Assembly: GCA_938041455.1 (NCBI GenBank)
Contig: CALITO010000037.1
Coordinates: 1-63,127 of the forward strand
Reading direction: 5' to 3'
DNA length: 63,127 bases
Source of the DNA: an uncultured bacterium
GTDB lineage: Bacteria > Armatimonadota > JACIXR01
The position numbers and the translations under genes were made by a program. The notes below the pieces were generated by a model, which was given only the letters and a program-made list of their open reading frames with translations, was not told where the DNA came from and did not search any database. Positions 51,353-61,800 of the stretch are shown in pieces. The first letter of the stretch is position 1. Every line of letters starts with the position of its first letter.

Positions 51353-51952
51353 ATGAGGGAAGAATTCCAGCAGTTGCTCAGGGAAGCGAGAGTCTTTTTC
51401 GATGAGAAGGATAAGGTGAGGGAAGAAGCACTGGTGTTGTGCAGGGAGATAACGAGGAATTCCGCTTTTTCCATAAGGGCATTGCACAAGGGGGAAAGGG
51501 AGGAAGCGGAGCGGCTCTTGAAGGAGGCGAGAAGCCGGCATAGAGATTTGCTTGCCCTATTAGAAGGGCACCCCGACCTGCGTTTCGCAGGCTTTGTCCA
51601 GGATGCGGAAAAGGAGTTAGTAGAGGCAAACATTGTCCTATCAATAAAGAAGGGAGAAGCTTTTCCCCGTTTTGAAGAATTGGGCGTTCTCTATACCACC
51701 TATCTCAATGGTATGGGCGAGGCTATGGGCGAGGTTAGGAGGATGCTTTTGGATTGTATAAGGCAAGGAGAATTGAGGAATTGCGAGGGATTGCTCAACC
51801 TGATGGAGGAAGTATATTATTTTCTCTCCTCTCTTCTTTATCCTGATGCCATAACGGGAAATCTACGGAGAACCGTTGATATGATAAGAGGGGTATTAGA
51901 GCGCTCACGGGGAGATTTAACTCTGGCGATGATGATGCTCCCCTTAAAGTAA
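51353..51952 (+). CDS. Translin-family protein
   Basis: 199 residues, all alpha. The pattern REEALVLCREITRNSAFSIRALHKG near residues 22-45, the middle ANIVLSIKKGEAFP, and the C-terminal YPDAITGNLRRTVDMIRGVLERSRGDLT match translin (TRAX-like RNA-binding octamer). The family is mainly eukaryotic and archaeal, with scattered bacterial members. Cytoplasmic; RNA/DNA binding likely, nuclease activity uncertain. AAGGAGG precedes ATG. Followed by the opine dehydrogenase gene. Confidence 0.85.
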   Translation: MREEFQQLLREARVFFDEKDKVREEALVLCREITRNSAFSIRALHKGEREEAERLLKEARSRHRDLLALLEGHPDLRFAGFVQDAEKELVEANIVLSIKKGEAFPRFEELGVLYTTYLNGMGEAMGEVRRMLLDCIRQGELRNCEGLLNLMEEVYYFLSSLLYPDAITGNLRRTVDMIRGVLERSRGDLTLAMMMLPLK

Positions 51953-51979
51953 GAAAAAGATAGCGAGGTGTAAATAGAT

Positions 51980-53098
51980 ATGCCCGATGAACTAGGAAGG
52001 CCGGTATTTGGAGTCTTTGGCGCTGGGAATGGTGGGCAGGCTATGGCTGGTTATTTAGCTATAAAGGGCTTTAAAGTGCACCTATATAACCGCAGTGAGC
52101 CCCGCATTCAGCCGATAAAGCTTATGGGAGGTATAGAGGTGGTGGGGTCAGAGATGCATCCTGACCTGAGAGGATTTGGGGAGTTGGATGTTGTAACAAC
52201 AGATGCTGGTGAAGTTGTGGAGAGAAGCGACATCCTTCTTGTCGTTGTGCCGGCTAATGGGCATCGTTTCATAGCGGAGCAGATAGCACCCCATCTTAAG
52301 GATGGGCAGATAATCGTCTTGAACCCAGGGAGAACATTCGGAGCTTTAGAGGTTTTCCAATTATTGAAGGAGAAAGAGGTTAAAGCCGATGTTATTGTTG
52401 CCGAGGCACAAACCTTCATCTTCGCTTCTCGTAGTATCAATCCCGCACAGGTTCGTATATTCCGGGTCAAAAATAGTATTCCTGTGGCAGCCATACCCGC
52501 TTACAGAACGATAGAGGTGGTTAAAGCTCTCCGAGTAGCGTTCCCTCAATTCGTTCCTGAAGCGAACATCTTCTTGACAAGTCTCAATAATATCGGGGCT
52601 GTTTTCCACCCCGCTATAACGGTTCTCAATGCTTCCCGTATAGAATCCACTCATGGAGATTTCGAGTTCTATATAGAGGGAGTTACCCCAGCGGTTGCGA
52701 GCATCCTGGAGAGGATAGACGAGGAAAGATGCAGGGTTATGGAAGGATTGGGGATAAGAGCGATGCCTGCAAGAGAGTGGTTGTATATAGCTTACGATGC
52801 GGTTGGTTCCTCCCTTTTTGAGGCTATTCATAACAACCGGGGATATTATGGGATAAAAGCCCCACCTACGGTGGAACACCGCTATATAACCGAGGATGTT
52901 CCGATGAGCTTGGTTCCCATAGCTTCTTTAGGAAAGATGTTGGAGATGGCAACTGATACTATAGAATCAATAATCCGACTTGCTAACATAATTCTGAAGC
53001 GAGATTTCTGGGCGGAGGGGCGAACTGTGGAAAAGCTCGGTCTGGCTGGTCTTACCGTGCGGGAGATAAGGAGATTGGCTTTGGAAGGGGAAATATAG
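51980..53098 (+). CDS. Opine (octopine/nopaline-type) dehydrogenase
   Basis: 372 residues. N-terminal Rossmann motif VFGVFGAGNGGQAMAGYL, LLVVVPANGHRFIAEQ, LNPGRTFGALEVF, and the C-terminal catalytic region NNIGAVFHPAITVLNAS with the essential His, matching NAD/NADP octopine/nopaline dehydrogenases. They reductively condense an amino acid with an alpha-keto acid or, in metallophore synthesis, a histidine-derived amine with pyruvate/alpha-ketoglutarate. Which substrate applies is not visible. AGGTG before ATG. Confidence 0.85.
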   Translation: MPDELGRPVFGVFGAGNGGQAMAGYLAIKGFKVHLYNRSEPRIQPIKLMGGIEVVGSEMHPDLRGFGELDVVTTDAGEVVERSDILLVVVPANGHRFIAEQIAPHLKDGQIIVLNPGRTFGALEVFQLLKEKEVKADVIVAEAQTFIFASRSINPAQVRIFRVKNSIPVAAIPAYRTIEVVKALRVAFPQFVPEANIFLTSLNNIGAVFHPAITVLNASRIESTHGDFEFYIEGVTPAVASILERIDEERCRVMEGLGIRAMPAREWLYIAYDAVGSSLFEAIHNNRGYYGIKAPPTVEHRYITEDVPMSLVPIASLGKMLEMATDTIESIIRLANIILKRDFWAEGRTVEKLGLAGLTVREIRRLALEGEI

Positions 53099-53107
53099 TA
53101 GTTTTGC

Positions 53108-54835
53108 CTATCTTTCCTCTTTTTTAAGCTGGGATTTCGTTATCGGTAGAGGGAAAGCTCCCAGTAGCTCCTTTGCTTGCTTGGCGATTGCCTTCGGAAG
53201 GCGTTCCCCCTCCATAAGTAGGAGGAGTCTATCTCGTTCCGTTAACGGTTCCTTTGTCCTGGGATGAACGGCGTAAACCGCACCGCTAATCACCCTCGTT
53301 TCCACTATCCCAGCTGCCTCGGGATTGCCTTTGAGATGGGGGGCATCAAGGATGCCAACTTTCACTGCCTGAGCCAATATCTCAGGATTTGTCAATGCCT
53401 CCTCACTGCCTCCTCCCAATAACTTTATCATCTCTATTATCAACTTAGCTTCCTGAACCAGTTGCCTTTTCCTTTCGTCTACTATGGGGTCCTTTGCCAT
53501 ATCGGGGAGCCCGAAAAGATAATTCCCTATTATCCCTCTCGCTATCTTGCACGATTCTATTATTTCCTCCGCTCCAGCGGCGTGGTCTCCCTCGCAGTAT
53601 CCAACAATGTGGATTATATGAGGTCTTAGAGCGAGGGCAAGTGTGATGGAGGAGGCGAGTTGTCCTTTAGCTATGTAGGGGTCTGGAGAAAGGGAAAGAA
53701 GCCCCGTTCTCACTTGGCGGAAAGTGGTGAATTTATCATCTTGAAGCGATTCCACCAGCTCTATCTTTGCTAGAGTCTTTGCGAGGTCCATTGAACCAAA
53801 AATATGGGGTGGGGTATTGAGCATATATTGAGCTACATAATGGGTAACTCCTAACTTCTTTGCGTTGTAGGCACAGAGGAAGGCATCCGCTACTTCCAAA
53901 GCATCGTGGGCATCCCTCAATCCCCATTGATGGGGGTCATTTATCTCCACGGGAATGCCCCGCTGGGCGTGCCATCTTATCGCCTCCTGATTTTCTTTTA
54001 TAGCCTCCAAAAGCGGTCTTTTCGAGCGCCCATCCAAGAGGCTGTACCAGAAAATGGGTATTGCTGCCCAGGCGTTCTTTATCGTGTCCCGTGCCATCTC
54101 TCCCCACTTGATGAGGTCTCTTGTGCCTGAGTATATCCTTAAAAGGGGGAAGTTTCCGCAACGGGTCACCTCATAGAGAGTTCTCAAGTCCTCAGAGGAG
54201 CGAATTGGCACTCCTCCAGCTCCCGAAAGAGTGGGATCCATCTCCTCGGGGCGGAAGAAGTGTTCCTGGGCGTTTTGGTCAGGAGCTATAGAGATGACAT
54301 CGCAGACTTTTGCGGAGGCGACCTGGCGAGCTGCCTCTATCGTTTCCTCAAGCGATGGAAGTCCCAGATGGTGGCGGAGGAGGGGATAAGGATGTTTCTT
54401 TCGTATTCTATCCAAAAGCGTGTTGCCGAAATCCTCTTCTTTTTCCTTTAATCTCTCTCCTCGAAGAAAGGCAATAACCTCCTCTTGTGGCTCCAAGCCG
54501 GTGAATGTTTTTGTAAAAAGCCCTATCTTATCAGCTACTTGGCAGACGGGAGGCGTTCCACCGAAAAGGAAAACCCTCTTTTCTTTTAAACCCCTCTTCT
54601 CGAGAAGCTCCTTGAATTTTTTGAGAAGTTCCTCTGCTACTGTGGGCGTGAGCCTATAGCTCACGCCCACTATGTCCGGTTTATATTTCTCTATCGCTCC
54701 CACGAAATCTTCAACGGGAACCGCAGGCCCAAGGAATATTGTTTCATAACCCATCTCCTCCGCGAGGCGGAGAAATCTAACCGTCCCGGCTATATGTATG
54801 CAGTTGCCGATTGCTCCTGCTAATACCTTTTTCAA
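53108..54835 (-). CDS. Cobalamin-binding, glutamate-mutase-like protein
   Basis: 575 residues. The N-terminal ~130 residues look like a B12-binding Rossmann domain (LAGAIGNCIHIAG, VGVSYRLTPTVAEELL, RVFLFGGTPPV). In the usual DxHxxG the Asp position is C12 while H14 and G17 are kept, so His ligation of cobalt is possible. The remaining ~440 residues resemble the TIM-barrel mutase/epsilon-subunit type (IYSGTRDLIKWG, VEINDPHQWGLRDAHDAL, GLLSLSPDPYIAKGQL, HIVGYCEGDHAAGAEE). Known B12 mutases rearrange glutamate, ornithine or methylmalonyl-CoA; this substrate is unknown. ATG overlaps the GH3 stop by four bases, so they are co-translated. Confidence 0.6.
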   Translation of the reverse strand: MKKVLAGAIGNCIHIAGTVRFLRLAEEMGYETIFLGPAVPVEDFVGAIEKYKPDIVGVSYRLTPTVAEELLKKFKELLEKRGLKEKRVFLFGGTPPVCQVADKIGLFTKTFTGLEPQEEVIAFLRGERLKEKEEDFGNTLLDRIRKKHPYPLLRHHLGLPSLEETIEAARQVASAKVCDVISIAPDQNAQEHFFRPEEMDPTLSGAGGVPIRSSEDLRTLYEVTRCGNFPLLRIYSGTRDLIKWGEMARDTIKNAWAAIPIFWYSLLDGRSKRPLLEAIKENQEAIRWHAQRGIPVEINDPHQWGLRDAHDALEVADAFLCAYNAKKLGVTHYVAQYMLNTPPHIFGSMDLAKTLAKIELVESLQDDKFTTFRQVRTGLLSLSPDPYIAKGQLASSITLALALRPHIIHIVGYCEGDHAAGAEEIIESCKIARGIIGNYLFGLPDMAKDPIVDERKRQLVQEAKLIIEMIKLLGGGSEEALTNPEILAQAVKVGILDAPHLKGNPEAAGIVETRVISGAVYAVHPRTKEPLTERDRLLLLMEGERLPKAIAKQAKELLGAFPLPITKSQLKKEER

Positions 54836-57780
54836 TCGGTTATCTCCACTATGGTTTTCTGCATCTGCCCAGGAATGCCCACCTCTATCTCGTATTTTCC
54901 CACTTTGGGAATTTCCACTTGGAAGTCAACCGTCCTCCTTTCCCCTGGAGCAAGGTCCAGTTTATGGTCCTCCACAAGTTTCCCATTAAGATAGAGCGAA
55001 ACTGGGCAGAGGTCTGAGATAATGCCCCTGTTTCTCACAAGAAGGGAAATCCCCACAAGCTCTCCGAGCTTTACCTTGGTCTTTTTAGGAGATAACAAGG
55101 AGCAATCAAAAGAGGTTCTTATTATCTGCTGGATATTGAACCTTCCAAATAGCCTTATATCGGCGGAGGAACTCCCAATCATAACCTCGAATTCCCCTGG
55201 TTCAACAACTTTTCGCATATTTATATCTAAGAAGGCGAGGTCATCGGGAGCAAGACGAAATGTTATGGTAGTGCTCTCTCCCGGGGCGAGTGTCACCCGC
55301 TTGAATCTCTTGAGTTCTTTTAAAGGTCTCGCTAGGGAAGCTATAACATCGTGGATATAGAGTTGAACTACTTCCTCGCCCGTCCTCTCACCAACATTGC
55401 GCAAATCAAAGCTTATTTCCACATCTGCGGTGTTCTCGTTCGCATTTATTTTGAGGTTGCTGTATTCAAAGTTTGTGTAACTTAACCCGTGTCCAAAGGG
55501 AAAGAGAGGTTGTCCCGACATATCTACATAGTCATAGCCTCTTCCAGTTGGCTTGAAGTTATAGTAGAGAGGAAGCTGACCCACATATCTTGGCCAGGTT
55601 ATGGGTAGTTTTCCTCCGGGGTTATTTAATCCGAAGAGGGTTTCCGCTATTGCGGTGCCTCCCTCTTGTCCTGGATACCAAGCCATAAGGATGGCGGGAA
55701 CGCGATCTATCCAGTCGCCGGTTACCGCGCTCCCAGCGATTATGACAACAATAGTGGGGGTTCCAGTATTCACAACCTCGCTTATAAGTTCCTCTTGGAA
55801 GCCGGGCAGATCTATACGAGCTCTGTCTTGCCCTTCACCTTCCACTATCCCGACGAAGACAACCGCTACATCTGCGTTCCTAGCGGCCTCAGCGGCTTCA
55901 TAGATTCCTCCTGGGAGTTCCCGCCCGCCATAATCCCAACCTAATTGTGCTACTGCGAATCCACCGTGTTCATAGAACTGCATCTCAATCTCATATTCTC
56001 TGCCTGCTTCTAATCTTACCCTTACGGTATTAGTGCTTACTGCTCTATCATGCCAGCTATCTATTAACAATTTACCGTCTATCCACAACCTAACGCCGTC
56101 ATCGGTGCGAGCGTAAATTTCATAAGTTCTCGTCTCGGGGGGGATAAGTCTCCCTCTCCACCTCACGGAGAAATTATCAGATGGTAAACTCGGGTCAGGG
56201 GCGCCAGTCCCCCAGTCAAAATTAACACCCTTATCCACTCTAACGAGAGCCGGTGGACTTTGGAAGTTCCTATTGGAGAAGTACTCTCCCTTTAAACCTT
56301 CTTCTCCCTCTGGTGTTCGTAGATACCTTGAGGGAATGGCGTTGAAGTAAACTTTCCCCATCTCTATATTGCAACCTCGCCGGAAAATAACCTCCGTTCC
56401 TGGATTCACGATGTTCTTTATCCCGTCGAGGGGAGTAACTCCTCTGGGAGGTTGCCCGCTATAGCCTCCGAGCCTTAGCTCGTCGGCACAAGGTCCAAGA
56501 ACTGCTATCTTCTTTATCTTGTTTCTGTCCAGGGGAAGGAGGTTGCCATCGTTCTTCAAAAGGACGATCGCTTTCCTTGCTGATTCCAGAGCTACCTGGG
56601 CATTATCCATAGAACCACAGACATTTTCTGCTTCTTCGGGGTCAGCATAAGGTCTGTCGAACAACCCGATGAGGAACTTAGCTCTCAAAACCCTCCTAAC
56701 AGCTTCATCAAGCGTTTTCTGGGAAATTTTCCCTTCTTGTATTGCTTTTGTCAAGGGACTTCCATAAATGTATACACCCGGCAATTCTACATCAAGCCCG
56801 CCCTCAAGACACAATTTGGCGGTTTCTTCCAAAGTCGATGCTACCCGATGGGAGTGGAAGACGCCCGCAGAAGAGCCATAATCTGATACAACGAAGCCCG
56901 AAAACCCCCATTCCCATTTCAGCACCTCGTTAAGCAACCACTTGTTGCTCGTGCAAGGGACACCGTCTAAGGAATTGTAAGCCGACATAACTGATAGAGC
57001 CCCTGCTTTGAAGCAGGAATGGAAACCGGGGAAGTAAATCTCTCGGAGGATGCGTTCGGAGAAATGGATTTCGTTGCTATCTCTTCCTCCATCCCCCACG
57101 AAGTTAGCAGCATAATGTTTGGGTGTAGCTATCACACCCTCTTCCCTCAAAGCCTTAGAGAAAGCGGCACCCATAACTCCTGTGAGGTAGGGGTCTTCCC
57201 CATATGTTTCTTCTGTCCTTCCTGCCCTTACATCCCTCGCTATGTTGACAACAGGAGAAAGAACTTGATGAATCCCTCTTGCCCTTGTTTCTTTTCCTAT
57301 TATTTTCGCTACTCTATACATTAGCTCGGGGTCCCAGGTAGCGGCCAAGCCTATCGCTTGGGGGAAGCTGGTGCAGCCCTGAGCTACACAGCCGTGAAGG
57401 GCTTCATCGTGGATGATAACTGGGATGCCGAGCCTCGTTTCCTCTATGGCGCGCCTTTGATATTGATTGCTTCTTATTGCTCCCTCCTTGGGCGGAAATC
57501 CCCGCGTGACACAGGAAAGATTGCCAACCGGTATGTCGCCACCGGACTGCAATTGCTGAATTTTTTCCTCCATAGTCATTCGGCGGAGCAGGTCTTCAAC
57601 CCGCTTTTCCAGGGGAAGTTTTGGGTTCTCATAGGGGTCCATCTTGCCGTTTTTGTCGAAGTCTATCCAGGTAGGGTGATAGATTTCCTTTTTCTCTACA
57701 TCTGGAGGAAGGAAGTAAGCGAAACTTCCCTGCGTCGTTAAAGTAAAAATGAAGAAGAACACCAAGAGCATTACAAACAT
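54832..57780 (-). CDS. Exported GH3 beta-glycosidase with PA14 insert
   Basis: 982 residues, signal peptide MFVMLLVFFFIFTLTTQ. GH3 N-terminal TIM barrel with the nucleophile D300 in FVVSDYGSSAGVF; the second (alpha/beta)6 domain is interrupted by a PA14 domain (GLKGEYFSNRNF to GGFAVAQLGWDYGG) that binds sugar; then fibronectin-III-like (LYIHDVIASLARPLKELKR) and a final CARDB/Ig-like module. Substrate likely beta-glucoside or xyloside. ATG 57780 with AAGGGGG upstream is preferred to 57861, as the extra N-terminus lacks homology and the signal peptide begins here. Overlaps the cobalamin gene. Confidence 0.9.
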   Translation of the reverse strand: MFVMLLVFFFIFTLTTQGSFAYFLPPDVEKKEIYHPTWIDFDKNGKMDPYENPKLPLEKRVEDLLRRMTMEEKIQQLQSGGDIPVGNLSCVTRGFPPKEGAIRSNQYQRRAIEETRLGIPVIIHDEALHGCVAQGCTSFPQAIGLAATWDPELMYRVAKIIGKETRARGIHQVLSPVVNIARDVRAGRTEETYGEDPYLTGVMGAAFSKALREEGVIATPKHYAANFVGDGGRDSNEIHFSERILREIYFPGFHSCFKAGALSVMSAYNSLDGVPCTSNKWLLNEVLKWEWGFSGFVVSDYGSSAGVFHSHRVASTLEETAKLCLEGGLDVELPGVYIYGSPLTKAIQEGKISQKTLDEAVRRVLRAKFLIGLFDRPYADPEEAENVCGSMDNAQVALESARKAIVLLKNDGNLLPLDRNKIKKIAVLGPCADELRLGGYSGQPPRGVTPLDGIKNIVNPGTEVIFRRGCNIEMGKVYFNAIPSRYLRTPEGEEGLKGEYFSNRNFQSPPALVRVDKGVNFDWGTGAPDPSLPSDNFSVRWRGRLIPPETRTYEIYARTDDGVRLWIDGKLLIDSWHDRAVSTNTVRVRLEAGREYEIEMQFYEHGGFAVAQLGWDYGGRELPGGIYEAAEAARNADVAVVFVGIVEGEGQDRARIDLPGFQEELISEVVNTGTPTIVVIIAGSAVTGDWIDRVPAILMAWYPGQEGGTAIAETLFGLNNPGGKLPITWPRYVGQLPLYYNFKPTGRGYDYVDMSGQPLFPFGHGLSYTNFEYSNLKINANENTADVEISFDLRNVGERTGEEVVQLYIHDVIASLARPLKELKRFKRVTLAPGESTTITFRLAPDDLAFLDINMRKVVEPGEFEVMIGSSSADIRLFGRFNIQQIIRTSFDCSLLSPKKTKVKLGELVGISLLVRNRGIISDLCPVSLYLNGKLVEDHKLDLAPGERRTVDFQVEIPKVGKYEIEVGIPGQMQKTIVEITD

Positions 57781-57844
57781 TCGCAAAATTCCCCCTTTCA
57801 CTATAATCTTGATCCAAATAAGTATAAGGTGATTATTAAATTTA

Positions 57845-57874
57845 TTCAACAAAATTCGCAATACTACTTATAAT
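57845..57874 (+). promoter_or_regulatory. Promoter of the URO-D/GH38 operon, overlapping an IS-terminus-like motif
   Basis: TTCAAC (57845-57850), 18 bp, TATAAT (57869-57874). The -35 lies in TTTATTCAACAAAA, the same motif as the IS right end. ATG 57877 is only two bases past the -10; ATG 57886 is 11 bases past it, with no Shine-Dalgarno. Confidence 0.5.
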
Positions 57875-57885
57875 TAATGCTCAAG

Positions 57886-58890
57886 ATGACATCACGAGAG
57901 AGAGTAAAAAGAGCGGTTCTTTTCCAAGGACCTGATAGGGTGCCTTACCATTTGCCTCACCCTTGGGGGAGTGACTTTCTTTGGGTAGGGTATGACCCCG
58001 ACCCATCATGGCAGCCCAGCATTAAAACCGAAACAAAATGGGAAGACGAGTGGGGGTGTATCTGGGGAAGATTGCCTAGTGATAGCGTAACTATGGGACA
58101 GGTTATCTATCATCCTTTGGCTGATTACTCCAAACTATCCAGTTACAAATTTCCTAACTTCGAGAAAAAGGAGAGATATGAGAGAGCCAAGAGGATAATA
58201 GAGGAAAACGAAGGGGAGAAATTCGTCATCGCTGACATACCCCTTAGCTTAATTCACAGATTGGAATACTTAAGAGGGCACGAATCTGCCTGGACCGACC
58301 CTTATCTTCATCCGGAAGAACTTGAAAGACTTTTGGACAAACTCTGCGAGATAAGCATGATCGCTATAGAAAGATTTGCCCAGATTGGAGTAGATGGGGT
58401 AATCTCTGCTGATGATTGGGGTTTGCAAAATCGTCTAATGGTCAAACCCGAGATATGGATGCAAGTCTGGCAGCCCAAATATAAGAAGGTATACAGTTTC
58501 GCAAGAAGCAAAGGATTACTAACTTTTCTTCATAGTTGTGGTTATATAATAGATATTTTGGAGGGGTTAATAGATGCTCATTTGAATGTGATACAAATGG
58601 ACCAGCAGGAGAATATGGGAGTGGAGAATTTGAGCTCAAGGTTTGGAGGGAGGCTTTGCTTTTGGTGTCCAGTGGATATTCAGAATACAATGGTCAGAGG
58701 TAGCGTTGAGGATGTTAGAAATTATGCGAAGAAATTAATAGATAATTTTGGCAGATTTAACGGTGGATTTATAGGGATGTGGTATGCTTCTCCTCAGGCG
58801 GTAGGGCACTCTTGGGAGAAGATACAAGCCATGGCGGAGACATTCGTTGAGTATGGCGGTCAAGTATATAAAGAAAGGAGACGGGCCTGA
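57886..58890 (+). CDS. URO-D/methyltransferase-superfamily protein next to mannosidases (copy 2)
   Basis: 334 residues from ATG 57886 (337 from 57877). URO-D-like barrel: WGSDFLWVGYDPD, ISADDWGLQNRLMVKPE, FLHSCGYIIDILEGLI. The HSC motif is the H-x-C Zn site of MtaA-type methyltransferases, but the later Cys is replaced (GGFIGMWYASPQA), the reverse pattern to the copy at 44637. So each copy keeps part of the site. I cannot name the substrate. Two bases before the GH38 gene at 58892. Leaderless mRNA likely. Confidence 0.7.
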   Translation: MTSRERVKRAVLFQGPDRVPYHLPHPWGSDFLWVGYDPDPSWQPSIKTETKWEDEWGCIWGRLPSDSVTMGQVIYHPLADYSKLSSYKFPNFEKKERYERAKRIIEENEGEKFVIADIPLSLIHRLEYLRGHESAWTDPYLHPEELERLLDKLCEISMIAIERFAQIGVDGVISADDWGLQNRLMVKPEIWMQVWQPKYKKVYSFARSKGLLTFLHSCGYIIDILEGLIDAHLNVIQMDQQENMGVENLSSRFGGRLCFWCPVDIQNTMVRGSVEDVRNYAKKLIDNFGRFNGGFIGMWYASPQAVGHSWEKIQAMAETFVEYGGQVYKERRRA

Positions 58891-58891
58891 T

Positions 58892-61800
58892 ATGAGAAAA
58901 CTTATTGTTCTTCTCTTGTTTCTGTCTTCCTTGCTCTTTGCTCAGCAGGACAAGGTAGATAGGTTGAGAGAAAGGGCTTCTTACCCCTTGGGGGGTTGGA
59001 AATTTATCCTTGGAGACCCCTCTTCAGCTCCCTTGGCTGGCTGCGAGACGCTGGACATTGCCAAAGAGTGGAAGTTTGCAACAGACCCTCAAGATGTAGG
59101 GTTAAGGGAGCGTTGGTTCGCGCCTTCCTATAACGATTCTCAGTGGACGATTATAGATTGCGGAAGACCTTGGGAGCAGCAGGGTTTCCCAGATTATGAC
59201 GGAATTGCCTGGTATAGGAAGGAAGTTCTCATCCCTGGGGGATGGGCGGGACAACCTCTTTATATCATTTTTGGCGGTGTGGATGATGAATACGACCTAT
59301 TTGTCAACGGGGAGAAAGTTGGACATTGGGGAAGTAGAGAGGAGGGTAGCGTTCACGAGAGCGTTACCTACACGGATATATCTCGCTATGTGAAATACGG
59401 AGATGAAAATTTGATAACCCTAAGAGTGGATGATTGGGGAGTTTGGGGTGGACCGAGGAAATCTCCCCTCATCCTCACTCCCGATAGAAAGGCGCTCAAA
59501 CTTCTCGGTGTGGGTTTTCTCAGTGAGATAGATTATGATGATTCCGACTGGCAAGATGCGGATGTCGGCTTCACTTGGAATGTTCCCAACAGCCACGGTT
59601 GGTTTAGGAAGGTCTTGATTATCCCCTCCTCTTTGGATGGTTTTCCGGTTGAGGGACGACCTTTATATCTGAGGGTGGGCATTGATGATGAGGGCGAGAT
59701 TTATGTGAATGGGAGACTTGTTCAGAGATTTCGTTGGGCTGATGGGCTGGCGAAGTTGACTGATAGGGCGAAGCCCGGGGAACAAATGCTCGTGGTAATA
59801 AGGGCTATCAACCAGGGCGGGCCAGGACAATTGATGTTCGCCTATTTACAAACCGAACAGCAGAGGTATCTGGAAAGTTTGCTTTCCGCTCTTCAGCGAG
59901 TGCAGGATGCCAAGAAATTGGACCGGGAGAACGCCTACCGCTACGATGCGATATATAACTCCGCCTTAGAAACGATAGATGAAAGGGCTTTGGAAGAGGG
60001 CAACATCCCTGCGTTCCAACAATCTCTTCACAAGGTGAACGAGATTTTGAAAGAAGCGGATGGACTCCTCAAGAAATTTGCTGATTACATCATTCCCCAA
60101 TCTCATATAGATGCAGCCTGGCTGTGGCGCTGGCCTGAAACGGTTTATGTTTGCAGATTTACTTTTACTCAGGCTTTGGATATAATGGATAAGGTCCCCA
60201 CTTACACATTTAGCCAAAGCGCTGCCCAATACTATCTTTGGATGGAGGAGAAATTCCCCCATATATTCGGGAGGATAAAGCAAAGGGTGAAGGAGGGAAG
60301 GTGGGGAGTAGTGGGAGGGATGTGGGTGGAATCGGATTTGAATATGCCAAGTGGGGAGGCGCTAGTGAGGCAGTTCTTTTATGGGAAAAGATATCTACGC
60401 TCCGCCTTAGGCGTTGATGTGAAAGTGGGTTGGAGCCCCGATACATTTGGGCACTCTTGGCAACTTCCCCAAATAATGAAGAAATCGGGTATAGATTACT
60501 ACTTCCACTACCGCTGCTCTCGGGGACCACTTTATTGGTGGGAAGGAATCGATGGTTCACGAGTTTTAGTCCGCACAGGCTGGGGTGGATTAAACGAGAT
60601 GAAGGAAAGATATGACTTGAATTGTAATATGTATCTCATAGGACCGGGCGACCATGGCGGGGGAGCAACATTGCAGGATGTTCAGGAGATAATGGAGCGC
60701 TCCAAGGAGCTCCTTACCCCAAAAGCGGTTTTCGCGACCCCTCAAACCTTCTATAAGCAGGCAGAAGGAGAAGGAAAGAATATACCAGTAGTCAAGGAAG
60801 AACTCAACTTTGAATTTGAAGGTTGTTATACATCCCAAGCTAAGACGAAATACAACAATCGCAAGGCTGAATACGCTATGCTGAACACGGAGTTATTTTC
60901 TCTCATAGCATATTTCCTCGGAAAGACTTATCCAAAGAAGGATATAGAAAATAACTGGTATATTCTCCTCTTTAATCAATTCCATGATATCCTACCCGGC
61001 TCCTCCATTCACCCCGTCTACGATGATGCCCAGGAGCAATACAACCAACTCTTTGGCTTCGCTCATAAAACTATTTCCTCTACCCTGAACTATATAGCTA
61101 CTCATATCTCAACAAAGGGAGAGGGTATTCCGATCCTCGTTTTCAACCCCCTTTCTTGGAATAGGAACGATATAGTAGCCGGAGAATTCCTCCTTCCTCA
61201 GGGGACAGAAAATGTGGAGATTTACGATTGGCGAGGGAATAGGGCAAAAAGCCAGGTTTTGGAAATCCGTTCAACTCCGAGGGGAGAACTCTTCAAGATA
61301 GCTTTTCTTGCCGAGGGTGTCCCTGGCTGGGGCTACAAACTCTTCTTTGTCAGAGAGGCAACGCCTTTTACCTTTACCCCAGCATCGGGCTTTAGAGCGG
61401 AGAATCGGTTCTTCATTATAGAGGTAGACCCTAAATCGGGAAACATTGTCAGCTTATATGATAAGAGGGCGGATAAAGAAATCTTCTCCGCTCCAGCCAA
61501 TGTCCTTCAGGTTTTGGGAGAGGGACCGAGGGAAATGTCTGCTTGGACTATTCGCTTGGACGGTAGTAAGTGGTCTTTAGAAGATGCCGAATATGTTGTG
61601 AGGAAAGACGGACCCCTCTTCACTTCTTTCTACATCCGCCATCGCTACGGGAATTCCTCCTTTGACAGGGAGATAAGGTTCTATAACGATATACCTCGCA
61701 TAGATGTTTTCTTTAATGCTGATTGGAAAGAGCGACATCGCCTTCTTAAGGTTGTTTTCCCCACTACTTTATCCCAAACTCGTGCTTTTTTTGAGATACC

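Noticed and set aside
53108-54835. Methionine synthase or corrinoid methyltransferase identity for the cobalamin protein
   Set aside because: It lacks methyltransferase barrels; the long C-terminal part resembles mutase barrels and the order is B12 domain first.
57781-57861. Longer GH3 N-terminus starting at 57861
   Set aside because: It would put charged, non-homologous residues before a clear signal peptide; ATG 57780 has its own Shine-Dalgarno.
44637-58890. The URO-D proteins as haem-pathway HemE
   Set aside because: Two divergent copies lie in glycosidase operons, carry methyltransferase-type H-x-C or ECEP motifs, and no other haem gene is nearby.
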